64,000 nucleotides of DNA from a virus. The notes under the pieces are model-generated. The model ran no database searches. It saw nothing but the letters and a program-made list of their open reading frames with translations, and was not told the DNA's origin. Of this stretch, positions 42,719-53,900 are shown in pieces. Within the stretch, counting starts at the first letter, position 1. Every line of letters begins with the position of its first letter. The stretch covers positions 373,669-437,668 of IMG/VR virus record IMGVR_UViG_3300017917_001342. The stretch is one strand, 5' to 3'. The translations under genes and the position numbers were made by a program.

Positions 42719-43262
42719 TCTCTGTTACTGTTATAGCATTGCTTGCTGTGGTGGTATCTGTCAAATTAGATTTGTTAAAAAAGTGATTTTCTGGTTGAGC
42801 CAAGTAATCGTCAAAACTGTGAATGTAGTATTCTTTGTATCTATTATGAAATTTACCTGTTATAGGCGACTTTAAAAATGTCATAATATCAACGTTGTTG
42901 TATTTTACAACAAGCACCATTGCTTTGCCGCTTGCTGCTGCATCTTGTTCTGCCTGTGAAAGCCAAGTGTCCCATTGTTGAACGCTGTGATTAAGCCAAC
43001 TCTGTACACTTGGTGCTTTTTTGTAATGTTTACACTCGATACTGTAAGTAAAGTCTCTTGGACAAATTAAATCTCCAAAAATTGCATAGTCTAAACTGTA
43101 GTTTTCAGTTCTAGTTTTATTGCTGCCTCCGAAGAAGCTACCACTATCTGGATTGCGTCTAAAACCATTTTTAACACCTAGATGCGATTCAAATCTTGCA
43201 CTTAATATGTTTGCAATTTTTCTTTCAAATGAATTGCCTTTTGCTTTACCATTTACAGCCAT
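42702..43262 (-). CDS. PD-(D/E)XK nuclease, Holliday junction resolvase (Hjc)-like
   Basis: 186 residues from ATG 43262 (AAGGAAC six bases upstream). GNSFERKIANILSARF (Glu in FERK), then GDLICPRDF (Asp) and YSIECKHYKK (Glu-x-Lys) form the E...D...ExK active site of archaeal-type Hjc resolvases and related endonucleases. Substrate is probably branched recombination DNA. Position next to gp46/gp47 suits a resolving enzyme in place of T4 endonuclease VII. Confidence 0.68.
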   Translation of the reverse strand: MAVNGKAKGNSFERKIANILSARFESHLGVKNGFRRNPDSGSFFGGSNKTRTENYSLDYAIFGDLICPRDFTYSIECKHYKKAPSVQSWLNHSVQQWDTWLSQAEQDAAASGKAMVLVVKYNNVDIMTFLKSPITGKFHNRYKEYYIHSFDDYLAQPENHFFNKSNLTDTTTASNAITVTENENGN

Positions 43263-43285
43263 CACCGTTCCTTTGCTATATTAAA

Positions 43286-45067
43286 TTATATAGCAATCTC
43301 GTGGTCATAGCTGAATGAGGTAAATGAATTTTCTTTTATAACACTTAGAACATTACTAACTCGTGTTATTAATTCTTCTCTATGTGAAATTACAAATACA
43401 TTTTTGTTTCGTTCTCGCTCCATCTTTTTAAGTACTGCAACTGAACCTTCTAAACCAGCAGGGTCTAACCCGCTGTCGAGTAATTCGTCAACAAACAATA
43501 GATTGACTGCTTGGTTAGTATTTTCAAATATGTCTCTAAAACTCCAGCTTAGTCCAAGTATTAGTCTTGTGCGTTCACCTCGACTTAGATTGTCGAAATC
43601 TAGATCTTGACCTAACAGTGTTATTTCAGTGCTTAGATCGTTTAGGAATTTAACGTTGTGTGGCAATCCCAATTTGTCTAGGTAGTCATTTAGTCTGCTA
43701 TTAAGATATGACAGGTTTTGATCAATAATACGTTTACGTATAAAACTGTCTTTGTTCGTTAGCAGTTTTAGCAAGAACTCCTGATGTTCTCGAGACTTAT
43801 TAAGACTGTTCAGATGTTCGTAGCTAACAGGTTGAACAGTGTTTTGCAAACTGTCTACCTGATCTAAATAGGGATTCACTGAATTTTGTTCCCGCTGTAG
43901 ATCTTTATACAGCGTGTCTACAGTGTTTTTATGATTCAATGCTTCTTTCAGTGTTGGGTAAAAAGTTTGAGGTTTAGTCATACTTTCAAACACTGGCAAC
44001 ATTTGATTCAGTTGATCAGTTAGCGTATCTATCTCTTTTCGTTCAACTGCAATTTGAGCATCTAAATCACCTATACGCTTTTCCAAGTCACTGACAATAT
44101 CTTCATGTGTGTGACCTTTGATACCGCTACCACACATAGGGCATTGTTTACCTTGTGCAGTAGTGTATTGATTCAATAGCCCATTAAGCTGTGTTTCAAG
44201 TTGAGATGCGTGTCTAGTTTTGGTATTGATGTCCTTGTTAAACTGTGTAATACCTGCATTGAGTTCTTTATACACATCAATGTCATTGTGTGCAGCAAGT
44301 TCAGCTTCGATATCCAACGTCTCTAACTGGCCGATAGCCAGTTTCAACTCTTCTATATCTCGTTGGTTTTTGTTATCCCAGTTTTCAATACGCTGTTGCA
44401 ATTCTAAAACAGTTTTTTCTATTTTTTCATTTGCAGTTTTAACAGTTTTGATACGGAACTCTTCTTGATCAATCTGTGTTTTTGTAGTTTTAATTAACTC
44501 TTTCAGGTTTTCAGCTTTTTGACTAAGCATGGTAATGCCTAGCAATTCTTCAATAATTTCTCGCTGTTTACCTGCACCCATTGATAGAAATGGTTCAGTA
44601 TAGGTATTGAGTGCAACAATGTGTTTAAACAGTGCATGACTCATACCAATGATTCTGTTGATTTCTTTTTGAGTATCTTTTATTTCGCCTTGTGCTTCAT
44701 CGGTAGCATTTTCATCTGCTTTGTTTACGTCATCAACTATCCAACGAAAGAATTGCGGCTTGCGACCGCGTTCTATTCTATGCAATTTACCGTCAATTTC
44801 AAACTCAATACTAACAGCCATGTTCTTGCTGTTAATCTTGTTTACAAGGTTGTCTTTCTTAATATTGGTAAGTGCATCTCCATAAAGCCCAAAACTAATA
44901 GCCTGCAATATAGTGCTTTTACCGACACCGTTTCTAGATCCATTGCCGCCTAGGTCGAGGTTATCACCTAGTACCAACGTAAGACCATTGCGATCTAATT
45001 CAACTGCCTGTGTAACTGCACCAACAGACAGAAAGTTTTTCATTGAAACATTTTTGATTTTTAACAT
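43286..45067 (-). CDS. 46: Recombination endonuclease subunit gp46 (SbcC/Rad50-like)
   Basis: 593 residues. Walker A GVGKST at 47-52, long coiled coils with a zinc hook CPMCG in the middle, ABC signature LSRGERTRL and Walker B LLFVDELLDSG near the end. With gp47 it forms the Mre11/Rad50-like complex that resects DNA ends for recombination-dependent replication. Two bases separate it from gp47. Confidence 0.95.
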   Translation of the reverse strand: MLKIKNVSMKNFLSVGAVTQAVELDRNGLTLVLGDNLDLGGNGSRNGVGKSTILQAISFGLYGDALTNIKKDNLVNKINSKNMAVSIEFEIDGKLHRIERGRKPQFFRWIVDDVNKADENATDEAQGEIKDTQKEINRIIGMSHALFKHIVALNTYTEPFLSMGAGKQREIIEELLGITMLSQKAENLKELIKTTKTQIDQEEFRIKTVKTANEKIEKTVLELQQRIENWDNKNQRDIEELKLAIGQLETLDIEAELAAHNDIDVYKELNAGITQFNKDINTKTRHASQLETQLNGLLNQYTTAQGKQCPMCGSGIKGHTHEDIVSDLEKRIGDLDAQIAVERKEIDTLTDQLNQMLPVFESMTKPQTFYPTLKEALNHKNTVDTLYKDLQREQNSVNPYLDQVDSLQNTVQPVSYEHLNSLNKSREHQEFLLKLLTNKDSFIRKRIIDQNLSYLNSRLNDYLDKLGLPHNVKFLNDLSTEITLLGQDLDFDNLSRGERTRLILGLSWSFRDIFENTNQAVNLLFVDELLDSGLDPAGLEGSVAVLKKMERERNKNVFVISHREELITRVSNVLSVIKENSFTSFSYDHEIAI

Positions 45068-45069
45068 GA

Positions 45070-46089
45070 TTAAATGCTCTGATAGATTTCAATTAGCTGT
45101 TGCTTATTGATAGTATTGCTTTCGATACTTTTAAGGTGGCTGATCACAATAGTATCAACACTTTCAAAGTTAATATCATCTGCCGATATTTCACCTATTG
45201 CATCAGTTTTAGATACCTGTAGGTTTATTTCTCTAGCATTGAATTCCTGCTCAAACAGTTCTTTTAAGAAATTTGCTTCTTCGTAAGTAACGTCTACATC
45301 TACTGCAATACGTGCAAAGGTTTTGTCGTCTAAAAACTGTTCGGGATCTTCTAACAAGTGACTCATGTTTATTGTTCTATATTTAGGTGCGTCAGGCCAT
45401 GACATAAACTTGGGGTCGTCACCGGGCGACCAAATCATTATACCGCGTTCGTCATCCCAGGCATCTGCATAATTGTGCGGGAAACAGTTACCAGTGTACC
45501 ATATTTTTCCGCGGTTTTGTCTTTTATGGAAATGCCCGCTAAACACTTGTTTTTGATTTACAAAGTGGTTTTCGTTAAGCTGACCGTGGTCTGGCATTTC
45601 AACCATTGCGTTCATTTTGAAATGCGGTAATTCGAAATGTCCAAACATGTAAGGTGCTTTGACTTTTTGTACATGTTTCCAGTCATCGCCTACCATCCAG
45701 GGCACAAAACTAACACCGTCTACTTCGGTTATAGATTCAATGAGATGAATGTTTGAAAATTCTTTTATGTAGGGAATACTGTGTATTTCGTTTTTATCAC
45801 GATAAAATTGATCGTGGTTACCTAATATGAACCAAGTGTGATCAAAATAACTATTCAGTAATTTGAGACCACTAACAGAATAGTTCAACGTGCTAACGTT
45901 GATCGCACTGCGAACATGATGCCAATCCCCGCCAAAGATGCAATTTTTAATATTGCGTTCTTCTGCTTGTTCAATCATCCATTTGATAAAACGTTCGCAA
46001 CTGTCGTTGTGATCTCGACTGTTGTTGCGCATGCCGTAGTGAATGTCAGTAAAGACTATTGTATTTGAGAAATCTATATCTTTTGTCAT
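45070..46089 (-). CDS. 47: Recombination endonuclease subunit gp47 (SbcD/Mre11-like)
   Basis: 339 residues. Metallophosphatase motifs in order: FTDIHYG (Asp15, His17), FGGDWHH, LGNHDQFY and GHFHKR. Forms the nuclease partner of gp46. ATG 46089 (MTKDID) is chosen; an upstream TTG at 46119 would add a Cys-rich leader not expected in this family. Confidence 0.94.
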   Translation of the reverse strand: MTKDIDFSNTIVFTDIHYGMRNNSRDHNDSCERFIKWMIEQAEERNIKNCIFGGDWHHVRSAINVSTLNYSVSGLKLLNSYFDHTWFILGNHDQFYRDKNEIHSIPYIKEFSNIHLIESITEVDGVSFVPWMVGDDWKHVQKVKAPYMFGHFELPHFKMNAMVEMPDHGQLNENHFVNQKQVFSGHFHKRQNRGKIWYTGNCFPHNYADAWDDERGIMIWSPGDDPKFMSWPDAPKYRTINMSHLLEDPEQFLDDKTFARIAVDVDVTYEEANFLKELFEQEFNAREINLQVSKTDAIGEISADDINFESVDTIVISHLKSIESNTINKQQLIEIYQSI

Positions 46090-46131
46090 ACAACAGCATA
46101 CGGTACAGCATGCTTGCAATCAACCATGTAG

Positions 46132-46998
46132 TTAGTCTTTGTCTACACTATCTTCTTTAGCCTGTTCTTTGGCAAGTGATTCTGCATGCTGTGCAGCCAT
46201 ACGAATCATGTCATGTTCGGTTTGTCTTGTGTAGCTAGGAGTTGCACCGTTCATAATCAGTATGTCGTCTCTGATGTTTTGATTGCGCTTTTCTATGTTA
46301 AGCACTCTTGTAAAGCTGTTGGTTATTGCGGCGGTGTAATACGCAAATGGATTTGGAGTATCAGAACGGCTTTCATCAAATTGTAACCCAATTTGGCTTA
46401 GTTGAAGCAGTGCCTGGCTTTTCATTTCGTCTATGTATGTGTAACCTCGCCAGTTGCCTCTGTGACCATAGCGTTCTACTAATTTCATAAACATCATAGC
46501 CAGTCTATTAGTCATTTTTCCGTGCGAGTTAGAAAAATGTCCGTTATGTAATCCACCTGTCCAATGGCTTTTACCTACACATATAAATTCGCTGTCACCG
46601 TAGATAAAATGCTGAAAAGGTGGAAAATTACACTTTACATGCCTATCTGCTTCAGTTTTGGCTTTGGCTAATTTTTCTTCATTTATAGGTATATGATCAA
46701 ATGTCATTACTCGAATTACAATGTCTGATCGTTGTACATCGTCTAATGTATAATTGATAACAGGATTTCTTATACCAGCCGCAATTTGCGCTTTTTTCTC
46801 TGCTGCAATGTATAAATCTACTTTGCGTTGTCTTGCTTCATCAATACGTTCAACAGTAACGTCATTTATATCAGATACTATGAAATCGTAATTGGAATAC
46901 TTAGATTCTAAATATTCACAGTACGTGGTTTTACTGCGATGAATTTCTTCTAGCAACTCTTTATTAGTTAGGTATTTTATTTTTGGTATTGCTGCCAT
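46132..46998 (-). CDS. 55: Late transcription sigma factor gp55
   Basis: 288 residues, T4 gp55 has 185. NKELLEEIHRSK near the start, MFMKLVERYGHRGNWRGYTYIDEMKSQALLQL in the centre (cited in parts: KLVERYGHRGNW, YIDEMKSQAL) and NPFAYYTAAITNSF are conserved gp55 segments that direct RNA polymerase to late promoters, the octamers listed here. First gene of the gp55-gp47-gp46 operon. A minus-strand late octamer lies 85 bases upstream. Confidence 0.9.
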   Translation of the reverse strand: MAAIPKIKYLTNKELLEEIHRSKTTYCEYLESKYSNYDFIVSDINDVTVERIDEARQRKVDLYIAAEKKAQIAAGIRNPVINYTLDDVQRSDIVIRVMTFDHIPINEEKLAKAKTEADRHVKCNFPPFQHFIYGDSEFICVGKSHWTGGLHNGHFSNSHGKMTNRLAMMFMKLVERYGHRGNWRGYTYIDEMKSQALLQLSQIGLQFDESRSDTPNPFAYYTAAITNSFTRVLNIEKRNQNIRDDILIMNGATPSYTRQTEHDMIRMAAQHAESLAKEQAKEDSVDKD

Positions 46999-47082
46999 AT
47001 TAGATTATCCAATTGTTTACTGTAAACATATAACTTTGCATAATTTTTACCAATGAAGTCAAATAACAACACAAATTAGGCA

Positions 47083-47090
47083 TATTTATT
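47083..47090 (-). promoter_or_regulatory. Possible late promoter towards gp55
   Basis: Minus-strand AATAAATA, 85 bases before ATG 46998; would allow gp55 to reinforce its own synthesis late. Confidence 0.4.
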
Positions 47091-47126
47091 TTACATTTCT
47101 TTCTATTTTTGAAGAAAAAATGCCAC

Positions 47127-47134
47127 CATAAATA
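47127..47134 (+). promoter_or_regulatory. Late promoter for the baseplate operon
   Basis: CATAAATA, 21 bases before ATG 47155, with GGAG at 47143-47146. Confidence 0.65.
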
Positions 47135-47154
47135 GTAAGTACGGAGTTTTATCA

Positions 47155-47994
47155 ATGGCAGACATGTATTCACAAATGGGCGGAGGGTTAGTACCTTTCA
47201 CAGGTATGCAATCACCTGACACAAGCAACAACAGTGATGCACAGGGTCGTCGAGTAAGGTTGCGACCCAAACCTGCTGCTGCGATGCAAATATACGGATC
47301 AAATGGTTTATTACAGCCTTTGAGACAAACCAATGGAATGGTATGGCCGTATCAACCTACTATAACATGGAACCAGCCTGTTACATATAGTGGGATGGAA
47401 TTGGTTCATACCAACCAGGATATCATGGCATATGTTGCGACACCGACACCTAAATTCAATGTCGCTGGAGATTTTAGTGTACAGAATCAACAAGAAGGTG
47501 TATATGCATTAGCAGCTATACATTTTTTACGTACTGTTACTAAGATGCATTTTGGTTCGTCTGACCCAAATGCTGGTACACCACCACCTGTGTTACTGTT
47601 TGATGCATACGGACAGTACATGTTCAATCAATTGCCTGTGATTGTTACTAACTTTTCAATTGGATTACCACAAGATGTTGATTATGTACCAGTTGATTTA
47701 AAATACGTACAATCATATACGTCTGCGCAGACTGCAACTAACATACCAGGGTTTAGTCAATTACAAACAACTCCGTCTATAGATAGTTTTTTAAATTCTG
47801 CTAACTCTACATTAATTTCGACTAGAATGTACAGGTCAGATTTGTCAACTGAAAATAATCGCTATATATGGTTACCAGCAGTGTTTACAGTAAACGTGGA
47901 TATTGCAGTACAAAACACTGCGACTCGACTGCGTGCATTTAATCTAAACAGTTTTAGATCTGGAGAACTTATGAAACAAGGACGATGGATATGA
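47155..47994 (+). CDS. Baseplate tail-tube junction protein (gp48/gp54-like)
   Basis: 279 residues. The block FLRTVTKMHFG, PPPVLLFDAYGQYMFNQLPVIVTNFSIGLPQDVDYVPV (quoted in parts: LLFDAYGQYMFN, TNFSIGLPQDVDY) is typical of the proteins that cap the baseplate and start the tail tube. It precedes gp53 and the central spike, consistent with a baseplate role. I cannot say whether it is gp48 or gp54. Confidence 0.65.
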   Translation: MADMYSQMGGGLVPFTGMQSPDTSNNSDAQGRRVRLRPKPAAAMQIYGSNGLLQPLRQTNGMVWPYQPTITWNQPVTYSGMELVHTNQDIMAYVATPTPKFNVAGDFSVQNQQEGVYALAAIHFLRTVTKMHFGSSDPNAGTPPPVLLFDAYGQYMFNQLPVIVTNFSIGLPQDVDYVPVDLKYVQSYTSAQTATNIPGFSQLQTTPSIDSFLNSANSTLISTRMYRSDLSTENNRYIWLPAVFTVNVDIAVQNTATRLRAFNLNSFRSGELMKQGRWI

Positions 47995-48299
47995 GTGCTG
48001 TCATTTATCAAAAGACTAGTCCGTATTTTAATACACCACAAGTCAATCAATATGTCAATTATTTAGATTTTTGGAATGGTACGTACATTTTTCCAAAAGA
48101 CACAGATTTGTTTATGCAACTTGATGCGCAATATCAATATAGGCCAGATCTATTATCTTATGCACAATACGGCACACCACAATTGTGGTGGATATTCATG
48201 CTACGAAATCCAAACGTGATTAAAGATCCGGTTTGGGATTTTGTTGCAAACATTTCTATATATGTGCCACAAAAGAGTTCGTTAATTGGATTGGTATAA
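47991..48299 (+). CDS. 53: Baseplate wedge protein gp53-like
   Basis: 102 residues from ATG 47991, which overlaps the previous stop (ATGA). YQYRPDLLSYAQYGTPQLWW and DPVWDFVANISIYVP match the conserved part of gp53 (T4, 196 residues), here reduced to the core. gp53 helps join wedges to the hub. Confidence 0.85.
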   Translation: MSAVIYQKTSPYFNTPQVNQYVNYLDFWNGTYIFPKDTDLFMQLDAQYQYRPDLLSYAQYGTPQLWWIFMLRNPNVIKDPVWDFVANISIYVPQKSSLIGLV

Positions 48300-48304
48300 A
48301 ATAA

Positions 48305-50851
48305 ATGTCTAACAATCTATTAAATCTTATTAACACTATCAAACCAATTTTACCAATTAAATTGGATACCAACATTACGGTTAATAATATTTTAACGCCT
48401 GTAATTGATGAATTTACACAATCAGCACAAGCGGCAATAGATCCATTTAAAAAATTATTAACACCGTTGCAGCTTCAAGCTGATAATTTTCCATTCATTA
48501 ACAAAAATAAAACCTACACATCATTGGGTGATTTGTTTAATGCAAAACCGAATCCACTAAATGATTATGCAAATTACACATATCATATTAGATTTAGTAT
48601 GTCAAATGAAGTACAAGCATACAACAACATTAACAAATTATCACCTAATACTGATAATTTAACAAAAGTAATAATTGCAGAATCTGGTGTCACTGCTGGT
48701 TTTAACATTCAATCTCTTAATATAACTACCAAAGCTACAAGCGATGGCCGTAGTAGAGGCATGTGGACCAATGCTACATATACAATGGAAATTCTAGAAC
48801 CGTTAGGCATAACATTAATTGATAAACTCTATAATTCAGCAAGAGAATTAGGCGCTATCAACTATGTCACATGTCCTTACTTTTTAGAAGTGTGGTATAA
48901 TGGCTATGACGAAAACGGTAATATCATAGCTAATAATTTGTTTTATAATTTGTACAGAGTGATCATAAGAGATATCAATGCAAATTCTGACAATGTTGGC
49001 ACACGATATGTAGTGACAATGATAAATGACAATGGTTATGCAGAATTAAACACAATGGCTACACCACCGTCTAACATTATCATTCCTGCTGCAACACTAG
49101 GTGAATTTTTTGATCAGTTGCAAGTTGCTTGGAATACAATGTCAAGTAATATAAACGCTGATGGTATACAACGTAACAACTACAAAATTGAATATCCGGC
49201 CGAATGGCGATCATGGACACTGAAAAACCCAGACGCACTGAAACAAAACTCCCGCGGTACTCCGATGTACGCCGAACTGAACAGTAACAAAACCACTGTT
49301 ACTATTTCTCGAGGTCAAAGTATAGAAGTTGTAATTGAATTTATACTGTATCTATGTCAAGAAGCCCAACTATGGATGACTGGTAGTGATTCACCGTCGC
49401 CTGGTGCACCAAGTTTAAAAAGTCACGGGTTGATTAGATACATTACCATTTATCCTCAAAGTGAAATAGTTGCAGCGACACCTCATGACCCTGTGACATT
49501 GGATTACATTAGAAATATCACATATTCTCTTATACCAACTGAAACAGTTAAAGCATATGTAGATATGGAAACTGTTAAACGTGCAAGTACACCAACTGTA
49601 GCTGAAAACAAATTGAGATACATGATATCCAATAACAGATTAGCTAAAAAATACGAGTACATTTACACAGGCAAAAATACAGAAGTAATTAAATTTGATT
49701 TTACCATTAACAATTTATGGAAGATTACACAGCCAAATTGGTTACAAAGTAACAGCTATGACCAATATACTGTCGGGCCTGTTGCAGCAACAGAAAGTAT
49801 TGGCTGGCAACAAATAAAACAGGTTCTTAACAGAACTAAACTAAATCCATCCAGCCTAATTCAAGCTGTAGACAACCTGTCATCAATATTAACTATTGGT
49901 ACTAATCTAAACATCAATTCGTTAATAAATGGTGCTCAGCAGATTATACCTACCATAAACAATGTTGCGAATTTAATCAATAATATACCATCTACAACTG
50001 CTGATATATCTAAATTATTAAGCAATAACACACTGTTTTTGAATTTCAACACCGGCGATATTACTAAATCAACTGTTGCAAATTTAGTAAACAATACTTT
50101 ACCTAATACTGTGTCAACTCAATTGCAGTTGTCGAATGTCAAGTATGCCGAAGATTTAATCAGACCTTCTGGTACTCTTGTTACACCATTGGTGCCTGTT
50201 GTTGGTCAATTCGACACAGCGCCAACTCAACAGCAGGCCAGACAAAACACAGATCAAAACAAAGTTGTATCAAATCCGGATCCTAACAAATACGAACCCG
50301 GTACTGGTATAATGGGCAGTATTTTAAACAACGTGTTTGAGCCAAACAAAGCATTTGCAAATATCGAATTAATAATCAGAGGTGACCCATGGTGGGTTTC
50401 AAAAAGCAATTTAATACAAAACAACATTGTAAAAAACATTGTTGGGGGTTCAGCTGTTGCTAACACAGATACACAAAGCGCAAACTTTTTAGGCGGTGAT
50501 AACGAAATTCTGTTAGAGTTCAGAACTGGCGTAACTATTAATGAAGATACTGGATTAGGCGAATTCAGTAATACTGGATCTGATTTCTTTTCTGGATTGT
50601 ATTATGTGTCTAATGTTGTAAGCAACTTCAACCGAGGTAAATTTACTCAAACTCTATATTGCAAAAAGGATGTGTTGTTTAACACAGAGGTATTAGCTAC
50701 ATCTGGTAGTCCTACTACGTCTAGAGACCGTCAAGATTTTACACCAATGTCGGTTTCTACATCTCGCGATAGACAGGATACAGCACTAGTACCAACTGCG
50801 TCAATTGGTAACAACACCGTGGCGCCTACAGTATCTAGAGACAGGCAGTGA
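48305..50851 (+). CDS. Baseplate hub-associated virion protein with C-terminal SRDRQ repeats
   Basis: 848 residues. MWTNATYTMEILEPLG, YFLEVWYNGYDENGN and KYEYIYTGKNTEVIKFDFTI are segments common to large baseplate hub proteins of marine T4-like phages in front of the spike gene; T4 gp27 position. The region 490-620 is Asn/Ile-rich repeat-like. The last 45 residues carry three copies of SRDRQ (TTSRDRQDF, STSRDRQDT, TVSRDRQ at the very end), also found in the tape measure-like protein. Confidence 0.6.
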   Translation: MSNNLLNLINTIKPILPIKLDTNITVNNILTPVIDEFTQSAQAAIDPFKKLLTPLQLQADNFPFINKNKTYTSLGDLFNAKPNPLNDYANYTYHIRFSMSNEVQAYNNINKLSPNTDNLTKVIIAESGVTAGFNIQSLNITTKATSDGRSRGMWTNATYTMEILEPLGITLIDKLYNSARELGAINYVTCPYFLEVWYNGYDENGNIIANNLFYNLYRVIIRDINANSDNVGTRYVVTMINDNGYAELNTMATPPSNIIIPAATLGEFFDQLQVAWNTMSSNINADGIQRNNYKIEYPAEWRSWTLKNPDALKQNSRGTPMYAELNSNKTTVTISRGQSIEVVIEFILYLCQEAQLWMTGSDSPSPGAPSLKSHGLIRYITIYPQSEIVAATPHDPVTLDYIRNITYSLIPTETVKAYVDMETVKRASTPTVAENKLRYMISNNRLAKKYEYIYTGKNTEVIKFDFTINNLWKITQPNWLQSNSYDQYTVGPVAATESIGWQQIKQVLNRTKLNPSSLIQAVDNLSSILTIGTNLNINSLINGAQQIIPTINNVANLINNIPSTTADISKLLSNNTLFLNFNTGDITKSTVANLVNNTLPNTVSTQLQLSNVKYAEDLIRPSGTLVTPLVPVVGQFDTAPTQQQARQNTDQNKVVSNPDPNKYEPGTGIMGSILNNVFEPNKAFANIELIIRGDPWWVSKSNLIQNNIVKNIVGGSAVANTDTQSANFLGGDNEILLEFRTGVTINEDTGLGEFSNTGSDFFSGLYYVSNVVSNFNRGKFTQTLYCKKDVLFNTEVLATSGSPTTSRDRQDFTPMSVSTSRDRQDTALVPTASIGNNTVAPTVSRDRQ

Positions 50852-50920
50852 TTTTTAATTTAAAAATACATTCGTAATAGTTAATAATTAAATTATTAAT
50901 AGTGAAAGTGGGTTTTATTC

Positions 50921-53900
50921 GTGAATAATTCTATTAGATCGGTTCATAGTCCAAATTCGTATAACCTCGAACCGGCAGGTCGTGCTACTCAACTTGACAA
51001 AATTTACGTAGGTTTTGTTAAAGACACTGACGACCAACAGAGAATGGGCAGACTCAGAGTATGGATACCAGAACTAGGTGGTGATCCAAATGATACAAGT
51101 CAATGGTTCACAATGAACTATGCTAGTCCATTTGCAGGCGCAACAAACCCATATACACTTACACCTGGTAAAACCTGGACAGATACACAGAGAAGCTATG
51201 GTTTTTGGTTTGTACCACCTAATTTAGAAAATGAAGTACTTTGCTGTTTTATCAATGGCGACCCTGGTCGAGGTATATGGTTTGGATGTTTATTCCAGCA
51301 ATATATGAACCACATGATTCCTGGTATAGCAGGTACACCAGAAAGTAAACAGTTACCTGTTGCAGAATACAATAAACTTGATCCAACCTATAATAGTAGA
51401 AATCCAACTAGACCTTTGTACACCCCATTGTCAGAGGCACTGATAACACAGGGTTTGTCTGAGGATCCTATTAGAGGTACTACCACTGCAACTGTGCGGT
51501 CGAATGAAGCTGTAAACTCCTATTCGGGTATTTTAACACCTGGTGGTACTCAGTTTGTATTCAGCGACGAAGCAGGTGATAGATATGTTCGTTTACGAAC
51601 GCAATCGGGTACACAGGTTCTTCTTAACGATTCTCAAGGTATGATCTATCTCAACACCAGAGATGGTGCAAACTGGATGGAACTCAGTGCAGACGGTCGT
51701 GTAACAGTGTTCTCTGCTGCTAGTATAAGCATGCGCTGTAATGGTACTATGAATCTACGTGCAGATGGCGATATTAGAATGGAAGCTGGTCGCAGCATCT
51801 ATATGAAGGCTCGTGGCGAAGTTGGTACACGACCTATTCAAGGTACAGCGGCTAGCCAGTCTGGTCAAATACAAACAGCTAGAACAACAAACACTGCACA
51901 GGTACCAGCAATTGGTGTCAATGATGCGTCTACAACCATAAAAGTACCAAGTACCGCTATAACTGGTACATTTGTGCAAGGTATGATCATAAGCGGTATA
52001 CCGTGGGCTAATCCCATTACAAATACCGCACCTCCTGTGCAATCGGGCCCGAGTCCCGGATATCCTAGCGATATGACTCAACCTGAAATTGAAAACATTA
52101 TTCGAGAAGAAGCTACCCTTAGAGGTATTGATCCAGAAGTTGCCGTTGCTGTTTATAGAAGTGAAGGTGCAGGATCTTATCAATCATTGGTGCCTCGTAC
52201 TGGTGCAGGATCGTACAATGGCAGAGAAGCATCATATGGTCCGTATCAGCTTTACACAGGCGGCGGCCTTGGTAATACCTACGAAACAACTACTGGACGT
52301 AATTTGCTTACTGATAACACAAAAGACGGTATCACAAATCAAATTAGATTTGCATTGAATCAAGCTGCAACGTCTGGCTGGGGTCAGTGGTATGGTGCTG
52401 CAAATGCAGGCATATCTGATTTTCAAGGTTTAAACGGTGCAAGACCTGTAAACAACGTAAACACTACTCCGAATCCTTACAATTCTCAACCAGTAGATGT
52501 TGCAACACCTCCTAATCAGTTAGCAGGCAGCGGTCAGCCTGCTGTTGTAGTAGGTGACACTATTGCATTAGGTACAGGCCCAGAACTGGCAAAACTCAGA
52601 GAAGGTGTTGTAACCAGTGCATCAGTTGGTGCAACTGCATCTGCTATACTTTCTGCTATTAAAAACAACAGTTCTGTATCAAACGCACAATGGGCAGTGG
52701 TTAGTGCAGGTAGTTACGACACTGTTACTACAAATGAAGGCAGAGGACAACTTACTTCTAACTTAACAAACATACGTTCGATTTTGAATGCCCAGAATTA
52801 CACATGGATACTTCCAAAAGATTCTGTTAAACGAGATGTAGTGTACGGCTTTGCTAGAGGTAAAGGCGATAACGTTGTAGACATTGGTGCAAGTACAGAC
52901 GGTGTAACTCCAAAGAATTATACAGAAACTGCGTCTAACGTTAATGAAACTATATCTACTCAACTTAAGCCTCCTAGCAACACACCTAATACAAATAGCA
53001 CAGCAGCATTAAACAACCCTACGACAGGTGTAACACTATCAAGTGTTACAGTTGACGGCGACTTTACATATCTCAATGTATCTTTCCCACCTGGGAACCA
53101 ATCAAATGCTAGTAATTCCAGTGTAATCACAGGTACATTACAAAATCCAACAGACAATTCTGAACAGCCTACTACCAATTACAACAGTACAGATGGTGGT
53201 ATGATTATGATAAACTCTGCTAGAGACATGCATCTCTATGCCAACGGAGATATGTATCAAACCAGCGATGGTAGAACTGCTAGAAGTGCAAAAGGCAATA
53301 TGTTCGACTATAGTTATGGTAGCTATGACCAAGGTGCAGGTGGTTACATGACTATGCAAAGCAACGGTGTAATGAGTCTTGGCACAACTGCCAATATGAT
53401 ATTACAAGGTGCAAAAGTCGATATAAACGGACCGAGTGCTGCTGGTGCTTTAGCTGCGCCACTTGCAAAACAACCAATTGATGGGTTCTTGCAAGATAAT
53501 GATGTGTTGGGTCCTGGACAGTTTAGATTTGTAATGCGTAACACTATTCTCAGTGCATTACCATATCACGAACCCTATGCCGGTCACGGTGGTAGCACTA
53601 GAGGTACAAACGGCTACGTTGAAATTGGTCCAGTGGTTGATCAAAGTGGTAGGTCGATACCATCTGGTGCAGCAACTTCTGGTGCAGAAAGACCACTTGA
53701 CTTGCTGGGTACACCTAATACTACCAGTGCGCCTGGTTTTTATGCAGGTACAGGGTATGATTCAAAAGGTATTCCACAATACGAATACAGAGGACCGCCA
53801 GATGGTACACAGGTTGCAGCAAGTACATTGTCATTGAGTCCAGCGGGCGTATACTTCATAGTAGGTGAAGAAGGCAAGGAACGCGAAGTGTATCTTGATG

